From an uncultured Porphyromonadaceae bacterium (GTDB lineage: Bacteria; Bacteroidota; Bacteroidia; Bacteroidales; Muribaculaceae), in contig CAMWZB010000075.1 in assembly GCA_947178655.1 (NCBI GenBank), forward strand, positions 1 to 5,706: DNA of 5,706 nucleotides, given 5' to 3'. The position numbers and the translations under genes were made by a program. The notes beneath the pieces are model-generated. The model was not told the DNA's origin. It did no database searches and saw nothing but the letters and a program-made list of their open reading frames with translations. Shown piece by piece: positions 1-5,706 of this stretch; the first letter of the stretch is position 1; each line of letters opens with the position of its first letter.

Positions 1-620
1 GTCTCCCATGATTCAGCTTCGGGGTCGGCTGCGGACTTGATGGAGTATGAAGAGCCTTGCCGAGTGAGGACGTACAGGCCGCGGGCGTTGCGTGTGGTGT
101 GCTGCTCGGCAGGTGCTGTGAATGCCGAGGGGAGTGGCCGTACGGCGGCTTCGTCCCATACCATCGAGTCGCCTACGAGCTTGTGGACGTTGACTTGTAC
201 GGTGTAGCGCTTGGATATGGTGGCGCTCGGTGACCATATTTCGATGGCTACCGGGTTTGTGAAGTCCAAGGTGTCGGTGGAGTTGGTGAGGTAGTTGTAG
301 ACGGTGTCAGTGCCGTCGCTGCGTGTGACGGTGAGGTTGATGGCCGACGCACCCTCGAGGGTGGATATGACGGGAATCAACTTGTCGGTGCGGGTGCCGA
401 AGGGCAGTGAGTCGGCGTTGAATATGCGACCGTTGACAAGGTCTATTGAAAAGAAGACAGAGTCCAGGTTTGTCAGGACACTGTCGTCCTTGGTGAGGCT
501 GAAAGCTGAAATGAGCACGCTTGACGATGACACTTCGATGGCCTTGTAGTCGGAGTTGCAACCGACGAATGATGCTGCGGCCACCAATGCCGTCAGGCTG
601 ATGATTGGGAGTTTCTTCAT
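1..620 (-). CDS. Lipoprotein, DUF6242-like, N-terminal part (runs off window)
   Basis: The frame is open from the ATG at 620 to the window edge, giving 206 residues with no stop. The start is MKKLPIISLTALVAAASFVG followed by Cys21. This is a lipoprotein signal peptide (two Lys, a hydrophobic core, Phe-Val-Gly-Cys lipobox), so Cys21 should be lipidated and the protein anchored in the envelope, probably the outer membrane. Residues about 27-148 look like an all-beta, Ig-like domain: alternating hydrophobics, 'SAFSL', 'NADSLPFGT' and 'RYTVQVNVHKL'. From about 150 ('DSMVWDE') a second, Trp- and Gly-containing region begins. This order resembles Bacteroidales proteins annotated DUF6242, in which a beta-propeller-like C-terminal half follows; that half lies outside the window, and the family call is from memory of sequence style. 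A strong promoter sits just upstream (644-675), so it is probably the first gene of its own transcript. No enzymatic motif is visible and the function is unknown. Confidence 0.85.
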   Translation of the reverse strand, partial: MKKLPIISLTALVAAASFVGCNSDYKAIEVSSSSVLISAFSLTKDDSVLTNLDSVFFSIDLVNGRIFNADSLPFGTRTDKLIPVISTLEGASAINLTVTRSDGTDTVYNYLTNSTDTLDFTNPVAIEIWSPSATISKRYTVQVNVHKLVGDSMVWDEAAVRPLPSAFTAPAEQHTTRNARGLYVLTRQGSSYSIKSAADPEAESWE

Positions 621-642
621 CTCGTTTACTATAATTCAAGAT

Positions 643-660
643 GCAAAATTATAATTTTGC
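643..660. repeat. Perfect 18-bp palindrome covering the -7 box
   Basis: The bases GCAAAATTATAATTTTGC read the same on both strands, with no mismatch and no spacer. The -7 box of the lipoprotein promoter (644-651) lies wholly inside it, so by symmetry the plus strand carries the same TAATTTTG at 652-659. It could be an operator for a dimeric regulator, or simply a side effect of two AT-rich boxes. I found no second copy in the window. The plus-strand copy lacks a TTTG at the right distance upstream, so a divergent promoter is unlikely. Confidence 0.6.
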
Positions 661-675
661 GGCCAAAAGGGCAAA
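644..675 (-). promoter_or_regulatory. Bacteroidota-type promoter of the lipoprotein gene
   Basis: Read on the minus strand, a -33 box TTTG (672-675) is followed after exactly 20 bases by a -7 box TAATTTTG (644-651). This matches the Bacteroides consensus TTTG-N19-21-TAnnTTTG at every fixed base. The -7 box ends 23 bases before the ATG at 620, which predicts a short leader of about 15-20 bases. The region is AT-rich compared with the flanking genes. Confidence 0.8.
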
Positions 676-697
676 CTATAATCCATAAAACTCTCTA

Positions 698-741
698 ATT
701 CGTCTGCATTTATATGTTTTTAACGACCTATGCAGGCGAAT
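698..741 (-). terminator. Stem-loop behind ribD, possible terminator or mRNA 3' structure
   Basis: The arms at 730-741 and 698-709 are complementary over 12 positions with one C-A mismatch (11 pairs), enclosing a 20-base AT-rich loop. In the minus-strand transcript it begins 26 bases after the ribD stop codon. A run of four U follows the stem after about seven bases, so it is not a textbook intrinsic terminator, but its place between ribD and the next promoter fits an operon end or a stabilising 3' structure. Confidence 0.45.
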
Positions 742-750
742 GCGAACAGA

Positions 751-773
751 ATTTAACTCAATTTGCGTTAAAT
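751..773. repeat. Short inverted repeat overlapping the ribD stop codon
   Basis: ATTTAAC at 751-757 and GTTAAAT at 767-773 are exact reverse complements with a 9-base loop between them. The TAA stop of ribD (768-770) is inside one arm. The stem is only 7 bp and mostly A-T, so it is weak alone. It stands directly before the stronger stem-loop at 698-741, and the two together may form the 3' end of the operon mRNA. Confidence 0.4.
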
Positions 774-1790
774 CCGAGTAGGGCTCGGAGGTGTCGTCCG
801 GGTGTAGAACAGGATGGTGGCGGAGCCTGCTTTCTCGCATGCGTCGGGGATGGCGTGAATGACAGGAGCCGGTTTGCGGCCACGGTCGGCCAGGCGTGTG
901 CCGGAGACCTCGACCCAGGCTTCGTCCCATAGTCCGCTGTCGATGAAGCCGCTCAGGAGTGAAGGGCCGCCTTCGACCAGAAGGCTCGTGATGCCGTGGT
1001 CGGAGTACAGCCGGCGGAGGGTGTGGTCAAGGGGCTCGTCATCAGTGATGTGGATGTCGAATCCGCTGTCGTTCAGCAGGTTGTTTCGGTCGAAGAGGAC
1101 GCGCCGAGGCGAGCGCCCTTTTATGAGCCGTACGTCGAGGCGCGGACGGTCGGCGATGGCGGTGCCCGCGCCTACGGCGATGGCGTCGTGGCACGCGCGG
1201 CGGAAGTGTACGAGCTGAGATGACAGCTGAGTGGAGAAGCGTGCCGGGGCGCCTGTGTCTGCGCGGTCGTGGTCCATGAATCCGTCGGCGCTCTGTGCCC
1301 ATTTGAGAGTGACGAAGGGTCGCCGCAGTGTGTGGGCATTCATGAAGGTGCGGTTCAGCGCGACGGCTTCGTCGGCCATCAGTCCCTGAGCCACTTCGAT
1401 TCCGGCCTGCCTGAGCATGGCGATTCCGCGGCCGGAGACTTTGGGATTCGGGTCGCCTGACGCTATGACGACACGTCGTATGCCACATTCGATGAGCAAC
1501 TTTGCGCACGGAGGGGTCTTGCCGTAGTGTGAGCAGGGCTCGAGGGTGACGTAGATTGTGGCAGAGCGCAGCAGGTGCCGGTCGGCATCGGCGACCGACG
1601 CCACGGCGTTGACCTCGGCGTTGGGCTGTCCGAAGCGGCGGTGCCATCCTTCGCCGATGATGCGTCCGTCGGCGCTTACGATGACGGCGCCGACCATGGG
1701 ATTGGGCGATACATGGCCTCGCCCGGCGCGAGCGAGTTGCAGGGCACGGGCCATGTATTGCCTGTCAGCAGCAGAGAAGTGTTGTGTCAT
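768..1790 (-). CDS. ribD: Bifunctional riboflavin biosynthesis protein RibD (deaminase/reductase)
   Basis: The 340-residue protein has the full RibD layout and normal length. It should carry out two consecutive cytosolic steps of riboflavin synthesis: deamination of 2,5-diamino-6-ribosylamino-4-pyrimidinone phosphate, then NADPH-dependent reduction of the ribose side chain. The N-terminal deaminase domain (about 8-150) shows SPNPMVGAVIV (28-38), the catalytic Glu59, and PCSHYGKTPPC with zinc ligands Cys86 and Cys95. The reductase domain (about 157-330) shows RPFVTLKWAQSADG (157-170), GAGT (207-210) and LLVEGGPSLL (270-279). Oddly, the residue two before Glu59, normally the zinc-binding His of the HAE motif, is Asn57 (GQPNAEVNAV), a one-base difference from His. 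Also, the usual Asp-(Asp/Asn)-Pro of the reductase reads Asp-Arg-Pro (214-216). Its ATG overlaps the TGA of the metallopeptidase gene, so translation is probably coupled. Identity is sure; full deaminase activity is not. Confidence 0.95.
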   Translation of the reverse strand: MTQHFSAADRQYMARALQLARAGRGHVSPNPMVGAVIVSADGRIIGEGWHRRFGQPNAEVNAVASVADADRHLLRSATIYVTLEPCSHYGKTPPCAKLLIECGIRRVVIASGDPNPKVSGRGIAMLRQAGIEVAQGLMADEAVALNRTFMNAHTLRRPFVTLKWAQSADGFMDHDRADTGAPARFSTQLSSQLVHFRRACHDAIAVGAGTAIADRPRLDVRLIKGRSPRRVLFDRNNLLNDSGFDIHITDDEPLDHTLRRLYSDHGITSLLVEGGPSLLSGFIDSGLWDEAWVEVSGTRLADRGRKPAPVIHAIPDACEKAGSATILFYTRTTPPSPTRI

Positions 1791-2665
1791 AAGCTATTGT
1801 AGTCGGGGGTGAATGTGTCGCCCTGCAAGGGGTCGCCTGTGCTGATGCCTTTGGAGAGCCACCGCACCCTTTGCTCGGAGCGTCCGTGGTTGAACGAGTC
1901 GGGCATCTCACGTCCGTATGCTTTCTTCTGGAGGTAGTCGTCGCCGATCCGAGAGGCAGCGTTGATGGCGTTCTCGACGTCGCCTTGTTCGATGGAATTG
2001 AACATTTTATTGTCGAGAGCGGCCCACACTCCGGCATAGTAGTCGGCCTGAAGCTCAAGCCTGACGCTGATTTTATTAGATTCTTTCTCCGGCAGCTGCG
2101 ACATGGCGCTGTGAGCCTTGTCGAGGGTGCCGAGGAGGTACTGCACGTGGTGACCGACCTCATGTGCTATGACGTAGGCATATGCGAATTCGCCGTCGGC
2201 ACCGATGTTGGTCTTCATGTCCTTGAAGAAGTCGAGGTCGATGTATACAGTCTGGTCGGCCGAGCAGTAGAACGGTCCGGTCTGTGATGTGGCCTGTCCG
2301 CATCCGGAGTTGACTGCGCCGCTGAATAGGACGAGTCTGGGGCACTTGTACTCGCCCCATCCCTGACGGCGGAATTCTTCGGTCCATACGTCCTCTGTAC
2401 CGGCAAGGACCTGAGAGGCGAACACGGCCAGCGCTTCGTCTTCTTCGGTGGGCTGATAGTCGGAAGAGGCGTACTGCGAGCCGACTCCCATCTGCGAACC
2501 CATGACGTTGCCTATGACATCGCCTATGCCTCCGCCTTTCATGAATGTGAGTATGACTATGGCTATGATGCCGACAATGCCGCCGCCCAAGCCTACTTTT
2601 CCGCCGGTACCGAGTCGTCGCCGGTCGTCGACGTTGCCGCTCTGGCGGCGTCCGTTCATTCTCAT
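1787..2665 (-). CDS. Membrane-anchored neutral zinc metallopeptidase, YpfJ/KPN_02809 family
   Basis: The 292-residue protein belongs to the family annotated 'neutral zinc metallopeptidase' (YpfJ in E. coli), whose substrates are not known to me. The N-terminus has the family signature GRRQSGNVDDRRR (5-17), followed by one hydrophobic segment at about 24-43, likely a signal anchor with the catalytic domain outside the cytoplasm. The gluzincin motif HEVGHH is at 168-173: His168 and His172 bind zinc and Glu169 is the catalytic base. ELQADYYAG (204-212) probably supplies the third ligand, Glu204. The family's C-terminal block, FNHGRSEQRVRWLSKG, is at 258-273. Cys108, Cys122 and Cys134 could form a disulfide, consistent with an envelope location. 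The gene starts 3 bp after the ssb stop and ends in a 4-bp overlap with ribD. A second ATG two codons in is possible, but the first fits the family better. The fold is secure; the physiological role is unknown. Confidence 0.92.
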   Translation of the reverse strand: MRMNGRRQSGNVDDRRRLGTGGKVGLGGGIVGIIAIVILTFMKGGGIGDVIGNVMGSQMGVGSQYASSDYQPTEEDEALAVFASQVLAGTEDVWTEEFRRQGWGEYKCPRLVLFSGAVNSGCGQATSQTGPFYCSADQTVYIDLDFFKDMKTNIGADGEFAYAYVIAHEVGHHVQYLLGTLDKAHSAMSQLPEKESNKISVRLELQADYYAGVWAALDNKMFNSIEQGDVENAINAASRIGDDYLQKKAYGREMPDSFNHGRSEQRVRWLSKGISTGDPLQGDTFTPDYNSL

Positions 2666-2668
2666 AGT

Positions 2669-3001
2669 TTATTTCGGTAATAGTTCAAAAGTATCGACGT
2701 AAATTTCGGTGATATATCGCTTGATGGCGTTGTGGTCCTCCCACGACCGTGTGCGCAGCTTTCCCTCGACGAGAAGTCTGGAGCCTTTCCGGATGTATTT
2801 TTCGGCGAATTCGGCGGCTCGACCCCACATGACGATGTTGTGCCACTCGGTCAGTTCGGGCATGTTTATCTCTCGGCCTTCGGCGTCGCGGGTGGTGCGT
2901 CGCTCTGATGTGGCGAGAGGGAATTCGGCCACTCTTGATGTGGCGGCCATGCGCATACGCGGGTCTCGGCCCACGTTTCCAAGGAGTATTACTTTGTTCA
3001 T
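2669..3001 (-). CDS. ssb: Short single-stranded DNA-binding protein, OB fold only
   Basis: The 110-residue protein begins MNKVILLGNVGRDPRMR and continues with FPLATSERR (27-35), TEWHNIVMWGRAAEFAEKYI (51-70), KGSRLLVEGKLRTRSW (72-87) and RYITEIYVDTFELL (95-108). These are the strands of a bacterial SSB OB fold, including the aromatic residues used for stacking on DNA bases (Trp53, Trp59, Trp87, Phe65 region). It would bind single-stranded DNA in the cytoplasm during replication, recombination or repair. Unlike E. coli SSB it stops straight after the fold: there is no Gly/Pro/Gln-rich linker and no acidic DDIPF-like tip, which normally recruits partner proteins. The next gene starts 3 bp later, so a lost tail from a recent frameshift is unlikely. 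The start lies 2 bp after the phospholipase stop, and no Shine-Dalgarno is visible, so it is probably read by translational coupling. It may be an accessory paralogue beside a full-length SSB elsewhere. Confidence 0.93.
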   Translation of the reverse strand: MNKVILLGNVGRDPRMRMAATSRVAEFPLATSERRTTRDAEGREINMPELTEWHNIVMWGRAAEFAEKYIRKGSRLLVEGKLRTRSWEDHNAIKRYITEIYVDTFELLPK

Positions 3002-3003
3002 AT

Positions 3004-5340
3004 TCAGAGGAATGACGGTGCGGTGATGTAGATTCCGAATGCGACTCCGATGTTGAAGTCGCGACGTGAAGTGGAGTAGTTGGCATATCCGCTCAGGCTT
3101 GCGAAGGGGAGCTGATATACGATGTCGACCTCTCCGAAGAATTCTGTGCGGTGCAGAGCGCGTCCGTATCTGACGCCTCCGCCGTCGCACTCGATCGGCT
3201 GCCGGAGAGGCATGAAGAGGTGTGCGTTCAGCCGGGCCTGCAGCCGGTCGGAGTATTTGTAGACGGGGACTATGCCCACGGCGGCGAAGCAGTTGGCCCT
3301 GAGTGCGGGGTCGAAGATGTTGTGCGAAGCCGGAGTGGGGTAGTATGCCGGGGCGCTGCTGATGGCTGAGTAGTAGTCCTTGAGGAGTCCGCGGGTGCTG
3401 AGGACCGTCGAAGCCTGTGCGCCGATGGCCCAGTGACGGTGGACGTTGAAGAACCGGCGCCAGGAGGCGTTGAGCTGTATCCATGCCTGTCGGGAGTCGG
3501 TGTGGAGCTCGCCGCCCTGAACTGTGGCGGTGCGGTGGTGGGCTTTGCCGACGACGCCGAATGCTTCGGCCTGCCACTGGTATCCTTCGGTGGGAAAGTT
3601 GAAGTGGTCGAGAGTGGAGGCGTTGTATGCGACGAACGCTTTGGCGAGGTCGAGCGCCACGCGGTCGCGTCCGGCCTCGTAGCTTTCGTGCTCATAGTTG
3701 CGGTAGAAGGTATCGTAGTTGCGTCCGCCCGCGATTCCGGTCTCGATTTCGCCCGACTGCCCTGCGGCAATGGCCCAGCAGAGGCGTCCGAAGTATTCGT
3801 GATGAGTGACGAATGCCGGGTCGGAGTCCCGGAAGAATAGTTTCTCGTCGTCGTAGAATTTGCGTCGAGATGCCACTCCGAGTATTCTGAACGCTGACGG
3901 GATGCGCGTGGACAGATTGATCTGTCCGCTGAGTGCCGCGGCTATGTAGCTCTGTCCGATCCATATCTCTGCATCGGCGCTGAGCGAGCTGAAACTGAGC
4001 TGAGAGTATCCTGCCCGGGCGTATATGAAGCTGTTGTTGCTCGACGTGATGTATCCGCCGACGCCGAGGTCGAAGTTTCGCCTGACTGTGGCATCGAGGT
4101 CGAGGGTGAACAGCTGCGGTGAGCTGATGTCGTATGTGGCCTGCGGTGCCAGGCTCTGTATTTTGTCGGATGACAGTGCGCGGTAGAAGGCGCGCATGGC
4201 AGCGCTGCCGCTGATGGTGTCGACTCCTTCGGGCCGGGAGAACAGATGCCGGATGTAGTCGTTCTGCGCCGGAGTGCCTCCTGTGACGCGGACGTCGTCG
4301 AAGGTGAGGCGAGGCAGCGCGGCTTTGAACTTCATGCGCCGGGACTCGACTTCGGCGGCTGTCCGCCGTACGTGTACACGGGCCTTGATGGAGTCCATCA
4401 GAGCCATGGCGCTGTCGTAGCCCCGGCGGTATATCTCCGTCGCGGCAGTCCAGTCGAGGAGCCCGAATTCGTCGAGCATGACGCGTATTTTCACGCCTCG
4501 CCGGGCCGGGACGGAGTAGGTCTGCGGCTGCATGACGAGGTAGTCGATCTGGCTCATGAACGAGTTGTGAGGGCCTTTCTTATCAGACGCTGATACGTCG
4601 ACACCAATAATCTGTGAGGGATTGAACACGGAGTCCATGGCTTCGACGGGGAAGTTGTCGTATATGCCTCCGTCATAGTAGACGTCTCCGTCAATCTCGA
4701 CGGGCTGGAATATCATGGGGAAGCTCATGGACGCGCGGACTGCGTCGCCGAGGTTGCCTGCTCCCAGGACGGTGGCGCGTCGCTGCGTGATGTTCGAGGC
4801 CACGCAGCGGAACGGGACGAACAGGCGGTCGAAGTCGTTGTGTGCATATGCCGATGCCGGAGTGAATATCTGCATGAATCCGAAGGCCATCGGCGAAGGT
4901 GCGATGAGTGACTGAGGGTTGAACCGCTCGTGTGTTCCGGTGCTGTCGCGTCCGGGAGAGAATCCGAACATCTGCGGCGACGGTCTGCTTCGGGCGAAGT
5001 AGTAGCTGAAGGAGGGGTCGATGGAGCCGGCGGCCATTGATGCGAAGTACTCGGAAGCGAGCAGGGCCATCATGTCTTCAGGGCTGTAGCCTGCCGCATA
5101 GAGGGCTCCTACGATTGCGCCCATCGATGTGCCTGTGATGCAGTCGATGGGGATTCCGTTCTCCTCCAGCGCTTTAATGACTCCGATATGGGCGATGCCC
5201 TTGGCTCCGCCTCCGCTCAATACGAGTCCGATGCCTTCATGTTGCGGCACCCGTGGCGCCGGATGCTGTCCGGCAGCCACGGAGGCCGTACATAGGAAAA
5301 CGGAAATAATGTAGCACTTAATGACCCTGAAGGCTCGCAT
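3004..5340 (-). CDS. Patatin-like phospholipase fused to POTRA and outer-membrane barrel (type Vd-like)
   Basis: The 778-residue protein starts with a Sec signal peptide ([20 protein letters not shown], cleavage near 24); that decided the start at 5340, although the frame stays open upstream into serB. The patatin domain (about 36-320) has all its catalytic parts: oxyanion loop SGGGAKG (42-48), nucleophile Ser72 in GTSMG (70-74) and the dyad Asp223 in DGG (223-225). It should hydrolyse acyl esters of phospholipids. A segment beginning [11 protein letters not shown] (345-355), up to about 405, looks like one POTRA domain. Residues about 408-778 are rich in alternating aromatic and polar strands with Gly and Tyr, like an Omp85/bacterial surface antigen barrel. 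This order matches type Vd secretion proteins such as Pseudomonas PlpD and Fusobacterium FplA, so the lipase is probably exposed at or released from the cell surface. The barrel ends [12 protein letters not shown], without a terminal Phe. It opens the four-gene block; no clear promoter is seen upstream. Confidence 0.93.
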   Translation of the reverse strand: MRAFRVIKCYIISVFLCTASVAAGQHPAPRVPQHEGIGLVLSGGGAKGIAHIGVIKALEENGIPIDCITGTSMGAIVGALYAAGYSPEDMMALLASEYFASMAAGSIDPSFSYYFARSRPSPQMFGFSPGRDSTGTHERFNPQSLIAPSPMAFGFMQIFTPASAYAHNDFDRLFVPFRCVASNITQRRATVLGAGNLGDAVRASMSFPMIFQPVEIDGDVYYDGGIYDNFPVEAMDSVFNPSQIIGVDVSASDKKGPHNSFMSQIDYLVMQPQTYSVPARRGVKIRVMLDEFGLLDWTAATEIYRRGYDSAMALMDSIKARVHVRRTAAEVESRRMKFKAALPRLTFDDVRVTGGTPAQNDYIRHLFSRPEGVDTISGSAAMRAFYRALSSDKIQSLAPQATYDISSPQLFTLDLDATVRRNFDLGVGGYITSSNNSFIYARAGYSQLSFSSLSADAEIWIGQSYIAAALSGQINLSTRIPSAFRILGVASRRKFYDDEKLFFRDSDPAFVTHHEYFGRLCWAIAAGQSGEIETGIAGGRNYDTFYRNYEHESYEAGRDRVALDLAKAFVAYNASTLDHFNFPTEGYQWQAEAFGVVGKAHHRTATVQGGELHTDSRQAWIQLNASWRRFFNVHRHWAIGAQASTVLSTRGLLKDYYSAISSAPAYYPTPASHNIFDPALRANCFAAVGIVPVYKYSDRLQARLNAHLFMPLRQPIECDGGGVRYGRALHRTEFFGEVDIVYQLPFASLSGYANYSTSRRDFNIGVAFGIYITAPSFL

Positions 5341-5464
5341 AATAGTTGAAACTTTTGTTATTAACGTTTCTGAGCGGAATAATGTTCGTTTTTTCAGGTA
5401 TTTGTGCCGCAAGGTCCGGCCGAGGGGCCGAAGGTGCGCAGGATGCCTGGCGGAGGACGGGCCG
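5341..5464 (-). other. Intergenic gap serB to phospholipase gene, AT-rich leader
   Basis: The half next to serB is GC-rich, while the 60 bases before the phospholipase ATG (5341-5400) are AT-rich with A-runs, as is common for Bacteroidota start regions. I searched the minus strand for TTTG plus TAnnTTTG and found no good match, so the operon promoter is either degenerate here or lies upstream of serB. No small gene is apparent. Confidence 0.5.
5415..5432 (-). terminator. GC-rich hairpin after serB, weak terminator candidate
   Basis: In the minus-strand RNA, UUCGGCC and GGCCGGA pair over 7 positions (one G-U) around a CCUC loop, starting 32 bases after the serB stop. No U-tract follows; the downstream bases are CCUUGCGG. 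It may slow or partly stop transcription, or serve as an mRNA 3' structure. A smaller 5-bp stem (5460-5464 with 5470-5474) spans the serB stop codon itself. Confidence 0.3.
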
Positions 5465-5706
5465 CTATTCGGCCGGGGCGTCGGTGATGAAGCTGTCCTT
5501 GAAGCCGAGGAAGTAGAGGACGCCGTCGAGACCGATTGTCGAGATGGACTGTCGGGCGGTGTTCTTGACTTTCGGCTTGGCATGGAATGCAATTCCGAGA
5601 CCTGCTGTGGACAGCATGGGGAGGTCGTTGGCACCGTCGCCTACAGCGATGGTCTGGGCTATGTTGATGTTCTCGACCTGTGCTATGATGCGGAGGAGTT
5701 CGGCTT
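5465..5706 (-). CDS. serB: Phosphoserine phosphatase, C-terminal 79 residues (starts outside window)
   Basis: Translation gives 79 residues ending in a TAG stop. The fragment holds the last conserved HAD-superfamily motif, [11 protein letters not shown] (fragment residues 21-31), whose Asp residues help hold Mg2+, followed by [13 protein letters not shown] (34-46), which is characteristic of SerB rather than other HAD phosphatases. The enzyme removes phosphate from O-phosphoserine in the last step of serine synthesis, in the cytosol. The nucleophile DxD motif and any ACT domains lie upstream of the window, so integrity of the whole gene cannot be judged. The tail [21 protein letters not shown] is a normal-looking end. 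It lies 124 bp upstream of the phospholipase gene, in the same direction, and could share its transcript. Confidence 0.93.
   Translation of the reverse strand, partial: AELLRIIAQVENINIAQTIAVGDGANDLPMLSTAGLGIAFHAKPKVKNTARQSISTIGLDGVLYFLGFKDSFITDAPAE

Noticed and set aside
307..639. Minus-strand open frame of 110 codons starting MNYSKRDEETPN
   Set aside because: It is low-complexity Arg/His-rich sequence in a frame shifted against the lipoprotein, whose frame has a signal peptide, lipobox and domain-like sequence.
652..659. Plus-strand TAATTTTG as a divergent promoter running antisense into ribD
   Set aside because: It exists only because of the palindrome; no TTTG lies 19-21 bases upstream on that strand, and no plus-strand gene follows.
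1042..1647. Minus-strand open frame of 201 codons inside ribD
   Set aside because: It overlaps ribD fully in a different frame and is Arg/His-rich, the usual look of a shadow frame in GC-rich DNA.
1871..2287. Plus-strand open frame of 138 codons opposite the zinc peptidase
   Set aside because: Mirror of a real gene with clear catalytic motifs; it has no recognisable domain and no promoter.
3433..3840. Plus-strand open frame of 135 codons opposite the phospholipase barrel
   Set aside because: GC-rich codons on the minus strand leave few stops in the opposite frame; the product is Val/Gly/Ala-rich without motifs, start context or promoter.
3004..5340. Patatin protein as a CBASS-type anti-phage effector
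   Set aside because: It has a signal peptide and an outer-membrane barrel, and no nucleotide-cyclase or other defence gene is adjacent.
5341..5400. Inverted repeat GAAAC/GTTTC before the phospholipase start as an operator
   Set aside because: Only five base pairs with a 13-base spacer in AT-rich DNA; this is expected by chance.
5341..5634. A longer start for the phospholipase gene, at 5634, overlapping serB
   Set aside because: The extra 98 residues are the serB coding sequence read in another frame, rich in Ser/Arg/Pro with no domain; the ATG at 5340 is followed directly by a good signal peptide.

Overview
The window comes from a Bacteroidota genome, most likely order Bacteroidales. Three things point there: a TTTG-N20-TAnnTTTG promoter, which is the Bacteroides-type sigma-70 consensus; the absence of clear Shine-Dalgarno sequences; and a lipoprotein resembling the Bacteroidales DUF6242 family. 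The coding DNA is GC-rich while the two intergenic gaps are AT-rich. That would fit a Muribaculaceae-like gut bacterium, but the family-level guess is weak. Every gene I can support is on the minus strand, so the order of transcription runs from high to low coordinates.

Layout in transcription order: (1) 5706-5465, the last 79 residues of phosphoserine phosphatase (serB). (2) A 124-bp gap holding a GC-rich hairpin and an AT-rich leader. (3) A compact four-gene block: a patatin-like phospholipase fused to a POTRA/outer-membrane barrel (5340-3004), a short single-stranded DNA-binding protein without the usual tail (3001-2669), a membrane-anchored neutral zinc metallopeptidase of the YpfJ type (2665-1787), and the bifunctional riboflavin enzyme RibD (1790-768). 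The junctions are +2 bp, +3 bp and a 4-bp ATGA overlap, so these four are almost certainly one transcript with coupled translation. (4) A 147-bp AT-rich gap with two stem-loops behind ribD and a well-formed promoter for the next gene, whose -7 box lies inside a perfect 18-bp palindrome. (5) 620-1, the N-terminal 206 residues of a lipoprotein that runs off the window.

The four operon genes have no obvious shared pathway: envelope lipid hydrolysis, DNA binding, envelope proteolysis and flavin synthesis. I read this as a housekeeping block packed for co-expression, not as a mobile, defence or biosynthetic island. There are no transposases, integrases, CRISPR repeats, tRNAs or rRNAs.

The points most worth a second look are: RibD has Asn where the deaminase zinc-binding His should be (codon 1620-1622); the SSB ends right after the OB fold; the patatin protein looks like a one-piece type Vd secretion protein; and the palindromic promoter and stem-loops between ribD and the lipoprotein gene are not explained by coding sequence. 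I did not find convincing evidence for a wholly new biological system.
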